This document shows, one piece after another, positions 45,558 to 54,652 of a stretch of 64,000 nucleotides of DNA. Every line of letters starts with the position of its first letter. Positions within the stretch are counted from its first letter, which is position 1. The translations under genes and the position numbers were made by a program. The notes beneath the pieces are model-generated. The model saw only the letters and a program-made list of their open reading frames with translations, was not told the origin of the DNA and searched no databases. The DNA lies in NCBI RefSeq assembly GCF_000429945.1, contig NZ_AUCV01000013.1, forward strand, positions 1 through 64,000, in the 5' to 3' direction. The stretch comes from Desulfogranum japonicum DSM 18378. Lineage in GTDB: Bacteria > Desulfobacterota > Desulfobulbia > Desulfobulbales > Desulfobulbaceae.

Positions 45558-45636
45558 AAGGGTCGCGGGAAATACTAACTTTCCCCAAATGAAGCAGTAT
45601 AGCAGCAAGATTGGATACTTTATTTTTCCGTGGCCC
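45558..45636. repeat. MITE-like repeat, decayed copy F
   Basis: This 79-bp unit has ends AAGGGTCGCGG and TTTTTCCGTGGCCC and retains the inner AGCAAGATTGGATA segment in the inverted orientation, as in copy D. The middle has been replaced by unrelated sequence. It lies between the convergent sirtuin and MFS genes. Confidence 0.7.
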
Positions 45637-45661
45637 GGAACTTACAGTGATAGAGGATCGG

Positions 45662-46849
45662 TCAGCGGCTGGAATTACTCTGTTTTTTATAGAGGCGCTG
45701 TACTACAAATATACCCGTGAGCATAAGACAGACAGCGGCAAAACAATAAAGATTATATCCACCGCCTACTATAAGCCAGGTACCTATATACGGGCCTATA
45801 AAGCTGGAAAAATGCATTGCCAACATCATCATATTGGCATTGTACCCCCTGAGTTCAGGGACCGAATGTTGATACATCAGCGCGTTCAAAGGCGGCACGC
45901 ATAACCCCATACCAATACCGAAAAGTATGGCAAGCATAAAAAAATACAAGGAACTGGTTGCCCAAGGCAACATACCAAATCCTGCAGCCATACAAAAAAG
46001 TGCTATTTGAACAAGGCAAGCCTTATTTACGGTGTCAAACAGTCCACTGCCAGTAAGACGCAACGCAATCATAACCCCCATCTGAATGGTGAAAAAGTAT
46101 CCTGGGTGATGAATGCCATAGTGGGTGGCAAATCCCTTGAGCAGGTAAAACTGAGAAGAAAATACTGTAAAATAACTACCGTTGAGCCATAGCAGTCCAC
46201 GAATGGTTGGCCTGCGAATATTCTTTTCACGAAGCTTTTTAAGGTGAGTTGTTTCTGTACTGCTTTTTTTCTGGCCATCTGCTGCCCTCTGCTGCCGGCT
46301 ACGAAACAGCGCAAATCCAGCTGCGGGAAGCAACAACAGAGCTGTGAGGGAGTACAATTGAGGTGGTTGTTCAATACAAGGAGAAGCGAGTTCTGTCACT
46401 GCAGGCATTATGGAGTACGGCAAAAGCATTGCTACAGAAAATACACTGAATCCAATGCCTGTCATGTGTGGCGGTATCAACTGCACCAATACAACCATGG
46501 TCGATGCCATGGCTAAAAATAAGCCAAAACCGCTTCCCATACGAATCAACCCGATGAGCCAGCTTTCCCTGACCAGCATATACGAGTTACCGCACACGCA
46601 AAGTATAAGTAATCCCAGGCACATGCACCCATAACTGTTTGAGGATGTAATCCATTTACTTCCAAAAGCATAAAAAAACATGGACGCCAATGAATAGAGA
46701 CCTATCAAAAAGCCTGCATGGCGAGCAGTGATACCTAACTCCATCAGATATGGATGCAGGTTGAAATAAACGGCAGTGTTACATAAAGCCAGAAAAGTAA
46801 TGCAACATAAAAGCATAAACTGTTTATTGTACAATGTTTTTTCGTCCAT
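45662..46849 (-). CDS. Major facilitator superfamily transporter
   Basis: The 395-residue protein has twelve predicted membrane helices, with GFLIGLYSLASMFFYAFGSKW in the loop between helices 2 and 3 and a charged central loop (RSRQQRAADGQKKSSTETTHLKK). The substrate cannot be predicted. The start MDEKTLYNKQF is near a membrane segment as usual. Its 3' end lies 25 bases from repeat copy F. Confidence 0.88.
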   Translation of the reverse strand: MDEKTLYNKQFMLLCCITFLALCNTAVYFNLHPYLMELGITARHAGFLIGLYSLASMFFYAFGSKWITSSNSYGCMCLGLLILCVCGNSYMLVRESWLIGLIRMGSGFGLFLAMASTMVVLVQLIPPHMTGIGFSVFSVAMLLPYSIMPAVTELASPCIEQPPQLYSLTALLLLPAAGFALFRSRQQRAADGQKKSSTETTHLKKLREKNIRRPTIRGLLWLNGSYFTVFSSQFYLLKGFATHYGIHHPGYFFTIQMGVMIALRLTGSGLFDTVNKACLVQIALFCMAAGFGMLPWATSSLYFFMLAILFGIGMGLCVPPLNALMYQHSVPELRGYNANMMMLAMHFSSFIGPYIGTWLIVGGGYNLYCFAAVCLMLTGIFVVQRLYKKQSNSSR

Positions 46850-47295
46850 TCCTTATTTCTTACTGCCTCGATGACTACATGAAAAATGCCAGCGGCCACA
46901 CATATCACAATACAAAAATTATATAACAACATTGCCCTCAATAACAGGAAACAAATATAACACGCCACAGGGCGGCTTCTTCTATTGAAAAAGCGCAATG
47001 AAGAACATCAATGGCCACATACTTGAAGTCTGTCGGAGAATTGCTATTTTTTCTCAGGTTAAGGCATTTTCAGAAAATCAAGCACGGCCATATGATTGAT
47101 ATTGCGAGCATTTGTTTTCTGAAAATAACACAAATATGGGGAAAAAAGAGCTTTCTCCGACAGACTCCTAGCCGACATGTATATTGCCTGCATACAGCTA
47201 CCATATTTAACAGCCAACCAGTGTTCCAATTGCAAAGAGAAACATTGGTGACTCATGAGCAGATCATTAAGAAAGACACACAAAAAAGGGCTAAC
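46850..47295. other. Divergent intergenic region between MFS and TauE genes
   Basis: No gene is supported in this 446-base stretch; a longer frame into the TauE gene is open but begins inside the palindromic element at 47027-47166. Promoters for both neighbours are expected. Confidence 0.4.
47027..47166. repeat. Palindromic element with nested inverted repeats
   Basis: The outer 14 bp AGTCTGTCGGAGAA is perfectly inverted as TTCTCCGACAGACT. The similarity continues inward with small gaps (GCTATTTTTTC against GGAAAAAAGAGC), and a second inverted pair ATTTTCAGAAAA / TTTTCTGAAAAT lies inside. The total is 140 bp, without an ORF. It resembles a MITE or the fused ends of a lost IS. No second copy is seen in the window. 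Confidence 0.65.
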
Positions 47296-48036
47296 ATGGA
47301 TTGGATTTTTCTGATTATTGCCGCATTTCTGGCAGGAGCACTGAATGCAGTTGCTGGCGGCGGTACATTTCTGACCCTTCCTGCACTGATCTACGCAGGC
47401 ATTCCGCCTGTGTCTGCCAATGCCACCAGCACATTGGCTGTCTTTCCCGGCTACCTCGGAGCTGCCATAGGATATCGGCATCATCTGGGAGAAATGGATA
47501 GAAAGGATCTTTATCTCTACGTTACAATAGCTGCTACAGGCGGCCTCATCGGCTCACTTCTTTTGCTTATATCCTCCAATACGTTTTTTTCATTCCTCAT
47601 TCCCTGGCTGCTTCTTTTTGCAACACTCATTTTTGCTTTTGGGCAGTCTGTAGCGACCTGGCTGCAAGATCAATCGAAAGATACAGGACGATTTCAACAC
47701 GTTTTTCTTTTCTTGATCTGTATTTACGGAGGATACTTTAATGGTGGACTTGGCATTATTCTTCTGGCAGCTTTTCTTACCTTCGGCTTAACCTCCATGG
47801 GCCTGATGAACGGATTAAAAAACGGGTTATCCCTGATTCTTTCCATAGTTTCAGTGCTAACATTTATCTGGGCTGGGCTTATCGTCTGGCCCCAGGCACT
47901 GAGCATGATGGCAGCATCCACTATTGGCGGGTATTTTGGTGCACGATGGGCCATGCGTCTTCCTGATAGGATCCTGAGAGGATTCATCATCATCATAGGA
48001 ACCAGCATGACATTCATATTTTTCACAAGACAATAA
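47296..48036 (+). CDS. TauE/SafE-family anion exporter
   Basis: The 246-residue membrane protein has eight or so hydrophobic segments and the TauE/SafE repeat signature AGALNAVAGGGTFLTLPALIYAG, NATSTLAVFPGY and, in the second repeat, GGYFNGGLGIILLAAF and GYFGARW. Members move sulfite, sulfoacetate or other sulfur/organic anions. The ATG at 47296 follows AAGGG and begins directly with the first helix. Upstream in-frame codons come from the palindromic element. Confidence 0.88.
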   Translation: MDWIFLIIAAFLAGALNAVAGGGTFLTLPALIYAGIPPVSANATSTLAVFPGYLGAAIGYRHHLGEMDRKDLYLYVTIAATGGLIGSLLLLISSNTFFSFLIPWLLLFATLIFAFGQSVATWLQDQSKDTGRFQHVFLFLICIYGGYFNGGLGIILLAAFLTFGLTSMGLMNGLKNGLSLILSIVSVLTFIWAGLIVWPQALSMMAASTIGGYFGARWAMRLPDRILRGFIIIIGTSMTFIFFTRQ

Positions 48037-48197
48037 CAACCATAAATCAACAAAATACAACAAACAGTTCAACTCATTTATACACTCCGCCCAGTGTATT
48101 CAACAGAAAACCCTTGCAAATTAAGACGACTGGTCACACCAGTTACACAGGTAACGTTTACAGCTGCACAAATATTTCACAAACATGAGGGGGAACA

Positions 48198-49196
48198 ATG
48201 AGCACATCGTTCAAGGCCATGCTGGTCACAGAAGAGGCTGACAAAACATTCACGCGTACCATAACCCAAAGAGATATCGACGAGTTGCCAGCCGGGGATG
48301 TCCTGATTAAAGTTTCGTATTCTTCACTCAACTATAAAGACGCCCTTTCTGCCACCGGGAATAAAGGAGTTACTCGACAATACCCTCACACTCCGGGTAT
48401 TGATGCCGCAGGCGTGGTAGAACAAAGTGAGACTGACGCGTTTGCCCCTGGAGACGCAGTACTTGTTACCGGCTATGATCTTGGAATGAATACGTCCGGT
48501 GGATTTGCAGAATATATTCGCGTTCCGTCCCATTGGGTAGTCAAACTCCCAGAGAAACTGAGCCTGCGTGAAAGTATGATCTACGGTACTGCAGGTTTTA
48601 CAGCTGCATTGAGTTGCTACAAATTAATACAAAACGGTGTTCAGCCTGAAAACGGGCCAGTTTTAGTCACAGGTGCAACAGGTGGAGTGGGGAGCGTAGC
48701 AGTAGGCATTCTGGCGCGTGCAGGTTACCAGGTAACAGCTGCCACGACTAAACCTGATGAAGCACAATATCTCAAACAGTTGGGTGCCACAGATATTATC
48801 CCGGTAAGTGAAGTAGACGACACGAGCGGTCGACCAATGCTAAAGCCTCGATGGGCAGGTGTAATTGATACAGTTTCCGGCAATGTACTCACCACTGCCA
48901 TTAAAGCAACGAAGTATGGAGGCACAGTTACCTGTTGCGGCAACATTATTTCCGGTGAATTCAGCTCCTCCATTTATCCCTTTATTCTCAATGGGATAAG
49001 CCTCATTGGAGTTGATTCCGTAAATTGCCCCAGCGAGGAACGGCTACTTGTCTGGCAAAAGCTGGCAACCTCCTGGAAACTCGATACCCTGGAAGCTATG
49101 ACCACAGAACTTCCAAACCTTGAGTCATTGGATGAACGTATTAACATGATATTGAAAGGCAAGAACAAAGGAAGGGTTATCGTGAAAATCCAGTAA
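48198..49196 (+). CDS. YhdH/AcuI-family NADPH-dependent oxidoreductase (acrylyl-CoA reductase type)
   Basis: The 332-residue zinc-free medium-chain reductase has SSLNYKDALSATG, HTPGIDAAGVVE, the Rossmann motif VTGATGGVGSVAVGIL and a conserved ISLIGVDSVNCP near the C-terminus, all shared with E. coli AcuI (YhdH), which reduces acryloyl-CoA to propionyl-CoA with NADPH. This fits propionate or DMSP-type metabolism, but the genomic context offers no partner gene. AGGGGG precedes the ATG. Confidence 0.9.
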   Translation: MSTSFKAMLVTEEADKTFTRTITQRDIDELPAGDVLIKVSYSSLNYKDALSATGNKGVTRQYPHTPGIDAAGVVEQSETDAFAPGDAVLVTGYDLGMNTSGGFAEYIRVPSHWVVKLPEKLSLRESMIYGTAGFTAALSCYKLIQNGVQPENGPVLVTGATGGVGSVAVGILARAGYQVTAATTKPDEAQYLKQLGATDIIPVSEVDDTSGRPMLKPRWAGVIDTVSGNVLTTAIKATKYGGTVTCCGNIISGEFSSSIYPFILNGISLIGVDSVNCPSEERLLVWQKLATSWKLDTLEAMTTELPNLESLDERINMILKGKNKGRVIVKIQ

Positions 49197-50109
49197 CATT
49201 ATTCAATCTGATTACAGGAAAAGAGTTCCTGCTTGCTCTTCTTGCTGTGATGTATAAAGCCTCTATGAGCCACTGAATACTCTTGCTGTGAGCTTCAGTT
49301 CATCATAGAGGCTTTTTTATCCTATCCACCTGTTTATACATTTTTAACTCTTTCCAATACCATTTTTTAATTTGTACTTCAGCATCCCTTCTTCCTGACC
49401 TCAGCAGGTTTCCTGCAACCCTTTGGAACATCTCCGTAACTCATCACCAACTCCACTGAGTCTCCCGATGGTCGCTTACCTCTTTGCACGATCGAGTTTT
49501 CCCGCATAAATAGCCTGCCGAAGTCTTCGCTTGCACAAATCTGAAGCACCAGTGACCAGGTACGACACCCCACATAAAAACAGATTGAAACCTGGGACCA
49601 CTGCAATGCATGTATCCTGAATTGGGGCTTGTCTGTCAGTCGATACAAAACAGCTACATTAACCTTTCCGGCACAATTGTCATTCCAAAGCCACCACGTC
49701 CGGCTCAAGTCCAAAAAATGAGTTACATTATTGTATTTAGATAAAAAAAATGCACACCTCTTTTTTGGAAATAATCATTGCGAGAGAACGACTTTTCCTA
49801 GACCAAACCTTAAAGCGCCACCGTTAATACACTGTTTTTATTGTATTAATTTACACATAATGCTACTTAAGAGACACAGTAAATAAGATGTTTTCATTTT
49901 TCCAGAAAAACTCCCTGAGATCTATTCTTAACAGTCACTCCTTCCTGGAAAAAGAACTCTAAAAGCACACTGTTTTTTGCAGAACCCATCAGACATCATT
50001 AAGCCATTAAACTCAAATGGAGTGTTTGTATGTTATCCGGCTGCCTTTTGCCAATACGCGGTACCCGTCACTTTACCTATACGCGTCCCTCCCACAATGG
50101 TCTGTAAGC
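49197..50109. other. 900-base region before the polysaccharide locus
   Basis: A strong terminator lies at 49256-49318. The remainder is low in coding signal. A minus-strand frame of 111 codons (49379-49714) begins shortly after a plausible start but has no ribosome site and no family I recognise; it could be an eroded gene. The last 350 bases are AT-rich and should include the promoter of the polysaccharide genes. Confidence 0.4.
49256..49318 (+). terminator. Rho-independent terminator after the AcuI-like gene
   Basis: AAAGCCTCTATGA pairs perfectly with TCATAGAGGCTTT, an inner ACTGAA/TTCAGT pair extends the fold, and a TTTTTT run follows. It is positioned 60 bases after the stop. Confidence 0.9.
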
Positions 50110-51645
50110 ATGAACACATCATTTTTCACTAATCTGACGGCATCATTCCTGCCAACTGACATCTTCATTATTCTTTTTTTAACAGCGCAAATTCTGTTTA
50201 TCCTGGCTGTAACCACCTTTACCCTCTCAGCTGTGGACGACCTGCTTCTTGATCTATACTATTGTATAACATGCGCATATCGACGTATCAGAGGACAAAC
50301 CAGAGATGACGCCCTTTCGGAAAACCTTCTGCTCAAAGAAGAAGAACAGTATCTGGCCATTATGCTGCCAGCATGGCAGGAGGCCGGCATTCTTCTTCCC
50401 TCAGTGAGCAAAATTGTTCAAACCATTCAGTATAGCCATGTCCACATTTTTATTGGAACCTACCCAAATGACCTAGATACCCAACGGGAAGCAGAACAGC
50501 TGTCATGCCGCTATGAGAATGTACATAAAGTCGTAACTCCTCTTCCCGGCCCTACCTGTAAAGCAGATTGTTTAAATGCAGTAATACAGGCCATCAAAGA
50601 ATTCGGTCATGAAAATTCAATAGATTTCAAAGGATTCATCCTCCATGATGCAGAAGATGTGGTTCATCCCCTCAGCCTGAAATTATACAATCATTATCTT
50701 GCAGAATACGATCTTATTCAAATTCCTGTGCTTTCATTGCCTCGTGAGTGGAAAGACCTCACAGGCGGACATTACATGGATGAGTTTGCAGAAGTACACA
50801 GCAAAGAAGTCAAGGCACGGCAGTATCTTGCTCATGTTGTTCCAGGTGCGGGAGTGGGCACGGCCTACTCAAAAAGAGTCCTCGAATACGCACAGGAACA
50901 TGGCGAAATATTTAATACATCTTCTCTTACAGAGGATTATGAATTCAGTTTTCGTTTGAGCAGTGCGGGATTCAAACAGATTTTTGCTCACACCAAGTTG
51001 CCGAACCGGCAGAACCATGGCCGTACAGAAATTCTTGCCACAAGAGAGCTTTTCCCCAATACATTCTGGGCAGCTGTTCGCCAAAAAACCAGATGGATTA
51101 TAGGCATATCGCTTCAAGGGTGGGCATCATTAGGCTGGAAAGGCCCATTACTGGTGAAGTTTCTCTATTGGCGCGACCGTAAGACTCTCTTTTTTAGCCA
51201 CGCTGTGGTTGCTGGTTTTCTTGCTACGCTGATTTTTTCATCTTGTACCTGTTACGAAAATCTATTTCCAGAAGCATACCGAATGCCCCCTCTCCTCCCT
51301 GAGGACAGTTATTTCTGGACGCTGGTGCACGTCAATATTGCCATTCTCGTATACAGGCTTGTTCAACGCTCCTTCTGGACCTGGAAATGTTACGGATGGC
51401 TCCAGGTACCACTGGTAGCGCCCAGGTATGTCTGGGGAGCGCTTATCAATTATCTGGCTACAGTACGCGCCATCAAAATATATCTTACCCATTGCATCAC
51501 AGGAAAAACCATCGGCTGGGACAAGACAACGCACGATTTCCCAGATGAAGAGGTTCACCAACCATTCAGCGAAAGCAAAAATTCACCGCTCCCTGGATAT
51601 ACTCGAAACATTCATGGAGTCCATACTTCTCCATATTCATCATGA
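50110..51645 (+). CDS. nfrB: NfrB-like membrane glycosyltransferase (polysaccharide synthase)
   Basis: The 511-residue protein has an N-terminal membrane helix, a family 2 glycosyltransferase domain and C-terminal membrane helices. Motifs are AIMLPAWQEAGIL, LHDAEDVVHP (metal/UDP-binding acidic motif), LTEDYEFSFRL (catalytic TED) and RQKTRW (QxxRW-type), as in processive synthases such as PgaC and BcsA. Overall sequence and length of the core match NfrB, which in E. coli makes the N4 phage receptor glycan from UDP-ManNAc. E. coli NfrB has a C-terminal MshEN domain binding cyclic di-GMP; here the protein ends soon after the last helix, so that control is absent. The start at 50110 is preferred; an ATG at 50017 adds 31 residues. 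Stop overlaps nfrA start. Confidence 0.88.
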   Translation: MNTSFFTNLTASFLPTDIFIILFLTAQILFILAVTTFTLSAVDDLLLDLYYCITCAYRRIRGQTRDDALSENLLLKEEEQYLAIMLPAWQEAGILLPSVSKIVQTIQYSHVHIFIGTYPNDLDTQREAEQLSCRYENVHKVVTPLPGPTCKADCLNAVIQAIKEFGHENSIDFKGFILHDAEDVVHPLSLKLYNHYLAEYDLIQIPVLSLPREWKDLTGGHYMDEFAEVHSKEVKARQYLAHVVPGAGVGTAYSKRVLEYAQEHGEIFNTSSLTEDYEFSFRLSSAGFKQIFAHTKLPNRQNHGRTEILATRELFPNTFWAAVRQKTRWIIGISLQGWASLGWKGPLLVKFLYWRDRKTLFFSHAVVAGFLATLIFSSCTCYENLFPEAYRMPPLLPEDSYFWTLVHVNIAILVYRLVQRSFWTWKCYGWLQVPLVAPRYVWGALINYLATVRAIKIYLTHCITGKTIGWDKTTHDFPDEEVHQPFSESKNSPLPGYTRNIHGVHTSPYSS

Positions 51646-54641
51646 CCGGCACCTTAATCTCCCAATTACACTGGAAAAAAATACTCATTGCTGTGAGTTG
51701 TTGCTGTTGCTTCAGTATATCGGGTCTTGCCCAGGCTCCATTAACCGTTGACCAGCGCCTTGAACAGCTGCAGAAACAATCTGGCATTGCTCATTTTTGG
51801 CAGGATAAAAGGTCCTACCCTTATCTGGACAAAGCACACCGCTTACTCGAAAGGGGAAAAAAAGAACAAGCCCTTGCACTTTACGAGACATATTTACAAG
51901 CAGATAGCACCAACCTGAAAGTATTATGGTATCGGCTCCAACTTCTGACAGAGTTGAGGGAAGCGGAAGTTATCGTTAAAGAGGCAACTGCATTTCTTGA
52001 ACGGGCAGCAGAGTTTGGCCCGGCCCTTACAATTCGTGGCTTTGCATATCTGCAGCAAAAAAATTTGCCAGCTGCCGCACAGGATCTGGAACAGGCTCTT
52101 CATGATGCCCTCCTCGGTAGGGAAGAGAAAGAAAATATTCATACGGCGTTAGCCTATCTTTATCTGGAAAGTGGAAATTTTGATAAGGCATCGGCACTTT
52201 TTGGAGACCTGGTTGAGCTCCACCCAGACAATATGCAATACAGACTGAATTACGCCGAGTTACTTTTTAGACTTAAACAATTTGATCAAGCAGAAATTCA
52301 ATGGGAAACAGCACAATCATTGATTACTGATCCAACAGTATTTCGCACCATAACCCTGCAGAGAGCTGAAAACCATATTAACCGAAACAATATTGAAAAA
52401 AGCCATAGCATACTCAGCGAAACGCGAAATCAAGAAGCATTTGAGAAAGCACAACCACCTGATCAGCTCCGCTATATACAGTTACTCCTTAGAACAGTTC
52501 CCGAGAAAGATACTGTAAATCTTGGAAACTACCTGGATAAATATTGTTTAATCCTGGATAAACTCACCCATTCCAAAACCAGTCAACAGATAGCTGACTT
52601 GTTTCGGTTTGGAGCAGATCTGGCATTTAATCGCGGGATGTATAAATATTCACTCAATCTCTACGAACGTGCTCTTGCCAGCCAGGTCTCTGCACATTGT
52701 GCAATATTCGCGGCCAAATCGGCATGGAATCTTAAGGATTACGATAAAGCCGAGTGTCTCCTGCAACAGGTACCAAAGGTTGGCCTTGACCAGCAACAAC
52801 ACCTTGAGATGTCTCTTTTGCACTGCTCGCTGCTGGAAAACAAAGGAGAGCTCAATTTATCACTACAATGCCTGGAAGATCTCTTTCTGGGTACTGATTC
52901 CTCTCAAGCAATTCTTCTCAAAGCAGCACAGCTTGCTCACAGTGCACAATTATTTCACCGGGAATTGGATTACCTGACACTACAATACCTGGAAAAACCC
53001 GACCCGATTTTGGCTCGCAACATCGGTTATCTTTGCCAGGATTTAGATAAGACACATCAAGCCACCCTTTGGTTCAACACAGCATATAAACAGGCCAAAT
53101 CATACAATGCAGGGCTTGCTTTGGTACACAGCTTACTTCAAGAACAGCAAAGCACTGTATCTGTGGAAATTATACATGAATTACTGGAGCATTACGGAAG
53201 CCAGCCAAAAAAGGCTGCTACTCTCTATTATCTGCTGGGCAAGGCCTTAGTTCATCAAAAACAATATGCCACGGCAACAAAAGCCTGGCAAAAAGCCGTC
53301 AAACTTGAGCCGAGCACAACGAACCAGCTCGGCCTGTTGGAAGCACTCCGAAAACAAGGTGAAACCCAACAGGCAGCCCTGCTGTCCCAACACATTTCTC
53401 CAGATAATGAACATGACCAGCTGCTCTTGCTGGATGAACAGGCTGCTCTCTATCAAGAGATGGGTAAGGAAAGCGAGGCATTGAAAACTCTCTACACGGC
53501 TTTGTCTCTGACGCCCTCGCAACAACGATACCGAAACGTGAGCATGCTCAGCTATAAATTAGGCATGTATCAGGAATCCCTCTGGGCAGCACAAAAAGTT
53601 TTAGAGCAGGAACCAGAGGATAAAATTGCTTTGCTCCAGTCTATTTATTGTTATCAGGCGCTACAACAATATCCAGAAGCTCTGCAAACAGCTCAGCATG
53701 CCCAAAGACACTACCCACACAATATTCCCATTGCCGCCTCACTGGCCCGCGCACAAAAAGAGGTCGGCAATACAACAGAGGCTCTCAGCCATTACCGTGC
53801 TACTCTGGACATGGTTTACAAGCAATCAGCGATGGAAAGTGAACAAGCTGAGACCAACCTCCTTGTCAGATCCTTGCAGGCAGACATTGCTGAACTTTCT
53901 AAAGTATGGGGATATTCACTCAGTATTGGGGTAAACCTACACGATACTGATCAATATCAACCCAATTGGGATATAGGAGAAGTTTCAGCGTCACGCGCCT
54001 ATGGTGTTGCAGAAATGTGGTACCGCCCATTTACCTGGTCAACCAGAGAAACGTATGGTGAACTCTACTCAAGGGTCATGTGGATCGATAACGGTTCCAT
54101 TCGTCACAATGATGACTCACCGTATCAGAGCGTTCTCGGAATACGTATAAAGCCATGGGGCGAAATCAATCTAATTTTGGCTGCAGAATCCCTTTTTTCA
54201 CTGCAAGAACCTTCTCAAAACGACCTGCTGCTTCGCGCTTCCCACTCATATAGTCAAGCCATCTGGAATCAGCCACAATCAACAGATTATCTTCACAACT
54301 ATATACATACCTATCTGGAAGCAAGCTCCAGCCTAACAGGGACTTACGACTATGCTGCCTCAGGCAGAATACGTTACGGTCGAAATTTTCCCGTTTCATC
54401 TGCCACCTATCTCACTCCCTTTCTCTATGGTTCAGCAAGTATATACACCGAAGACAACGACACTGAAACTGATGGTGAGGCAGGAGTTGGCCTGGCGCTG
54501 ACACTCTTCACCCAACAGGACCGATATACAGGCACTCGCCAGGACAGCGAGCTTGTCATTCGATTGGGAACCGAAGTGTTGGACGGCAATATTGGCGAAG
54601 AATTTCGAAGTTTTATTGGTTTGCGCATCAGCGGTTTTTAG
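51642..54641 (+). CDS. nfrA: NfrA-like TPR/outer-membrane exporter
   Basis: The 999-residue protein has a signal peptide (to about residue 32, SGLAQA), then roughly 15-20 TPR-like helical repeats to about residue 740 and a C-terminal beta-barrel domain of about 200 residues (SVGVNLHDTDQY, GVAEMWYRPF, ending FRSFIGLRISGF). This is the NfrA architecture and parallels PgaA: periplasmic TPRs guide the nascent polymer and the barrel exports it. NfrA of E. coli is also the surface receptor of phage N4. The ATG overlaps the synthase stop by four bases, so the two are coupled. Confidence 0.88.
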   Translation: MTGTLISQLHWKKILIAVSCCCCFSISGLAQAPLTVDQRLEQLQKQSGIAHFWQDKRSYPYLDKAHRLLERGKKEQALALYETYLQADSTNLKVLWYRLQLLTELREAEVIVKEATAFLERAAEFGPALTIRGFAYLQQKNLPAAAQDLEQALHDALLGREEKENIHTALAYLYLESGNFDKASALFGDLVELHPDNMQYRLNYAELLFRLKQFDQAEIQWETAQSLITDPTVFRTITLQRAENHINRNNIEKSHSILSETRNQEAFEKAQPPDQLRYIQLLLRTVPEKDTVNLGNYLDKYCLILDKLTHSKTSQQIADLFRFGADLAFNRGMYKYSLNLYERALASQVSAHCAIFAAKSAWNLKDYDKAECLLQQVPKVGLDQQQHLEMSLLHCSLLENKGELNLSLQCLEDLFLGTDSSQAILLKAAQLAHSAQLFHRELDYLTLQYLEKPDPILARNIGYLCQDLDKTHQATLWFNTAYKQAKSYNAGLALVHSLLQEQQSTVSVEIIHELLEHYGSQPKKAATLYYLLGKALVHQKQYATATKAWQKAVKLEPSTTNQLGLLEALRKQGETQQAALLSQHISPDNEHDQLLLLDEQAALYQEMGKESEALKTLYTALSLTPSQQRYRNVSMLSYKLGMYQESLWAAQKVLEQEPEDKIALLQSIYCYQALQQYPEALQTAQHAQRHYPHNIPIAASLARAQKEVGNTTEALSHYRATLDMVYKQSAMESEQAETNLLVRSLQADIAELSKVWGYSLSIGVNLHDTDQYQPNWDIGEVSASRAYGVAEMWYRPFTWSTRETYGELYSRVMWIDNGSIRHNDDSPYQSVLGIRIKPWGEINLILAAESLFSLQEPSQNDLLLRASHSYSQAIWNQPQSTDYLHNYIHTYLEASSSLTGTYDYAASGRIRYGRNFPVSSATYLTPFLYGSASIYTEDNDTETDGEAGVGLALTLFTQQDRYTGTRQDSELVIRLGTEVLDGNIGEEFRSFIGLRISGF

Positions 54642-54652
54642 GAGAAAAGCAT

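Noticed and set aside
49379-49714. Minus-strand frame of 111 codons before the polysaccharide locus
   Set aside because: No ribosome site, unusual composition (many Trp and Cys) and no recognisable family; kept only as a note in the intergenic entry.
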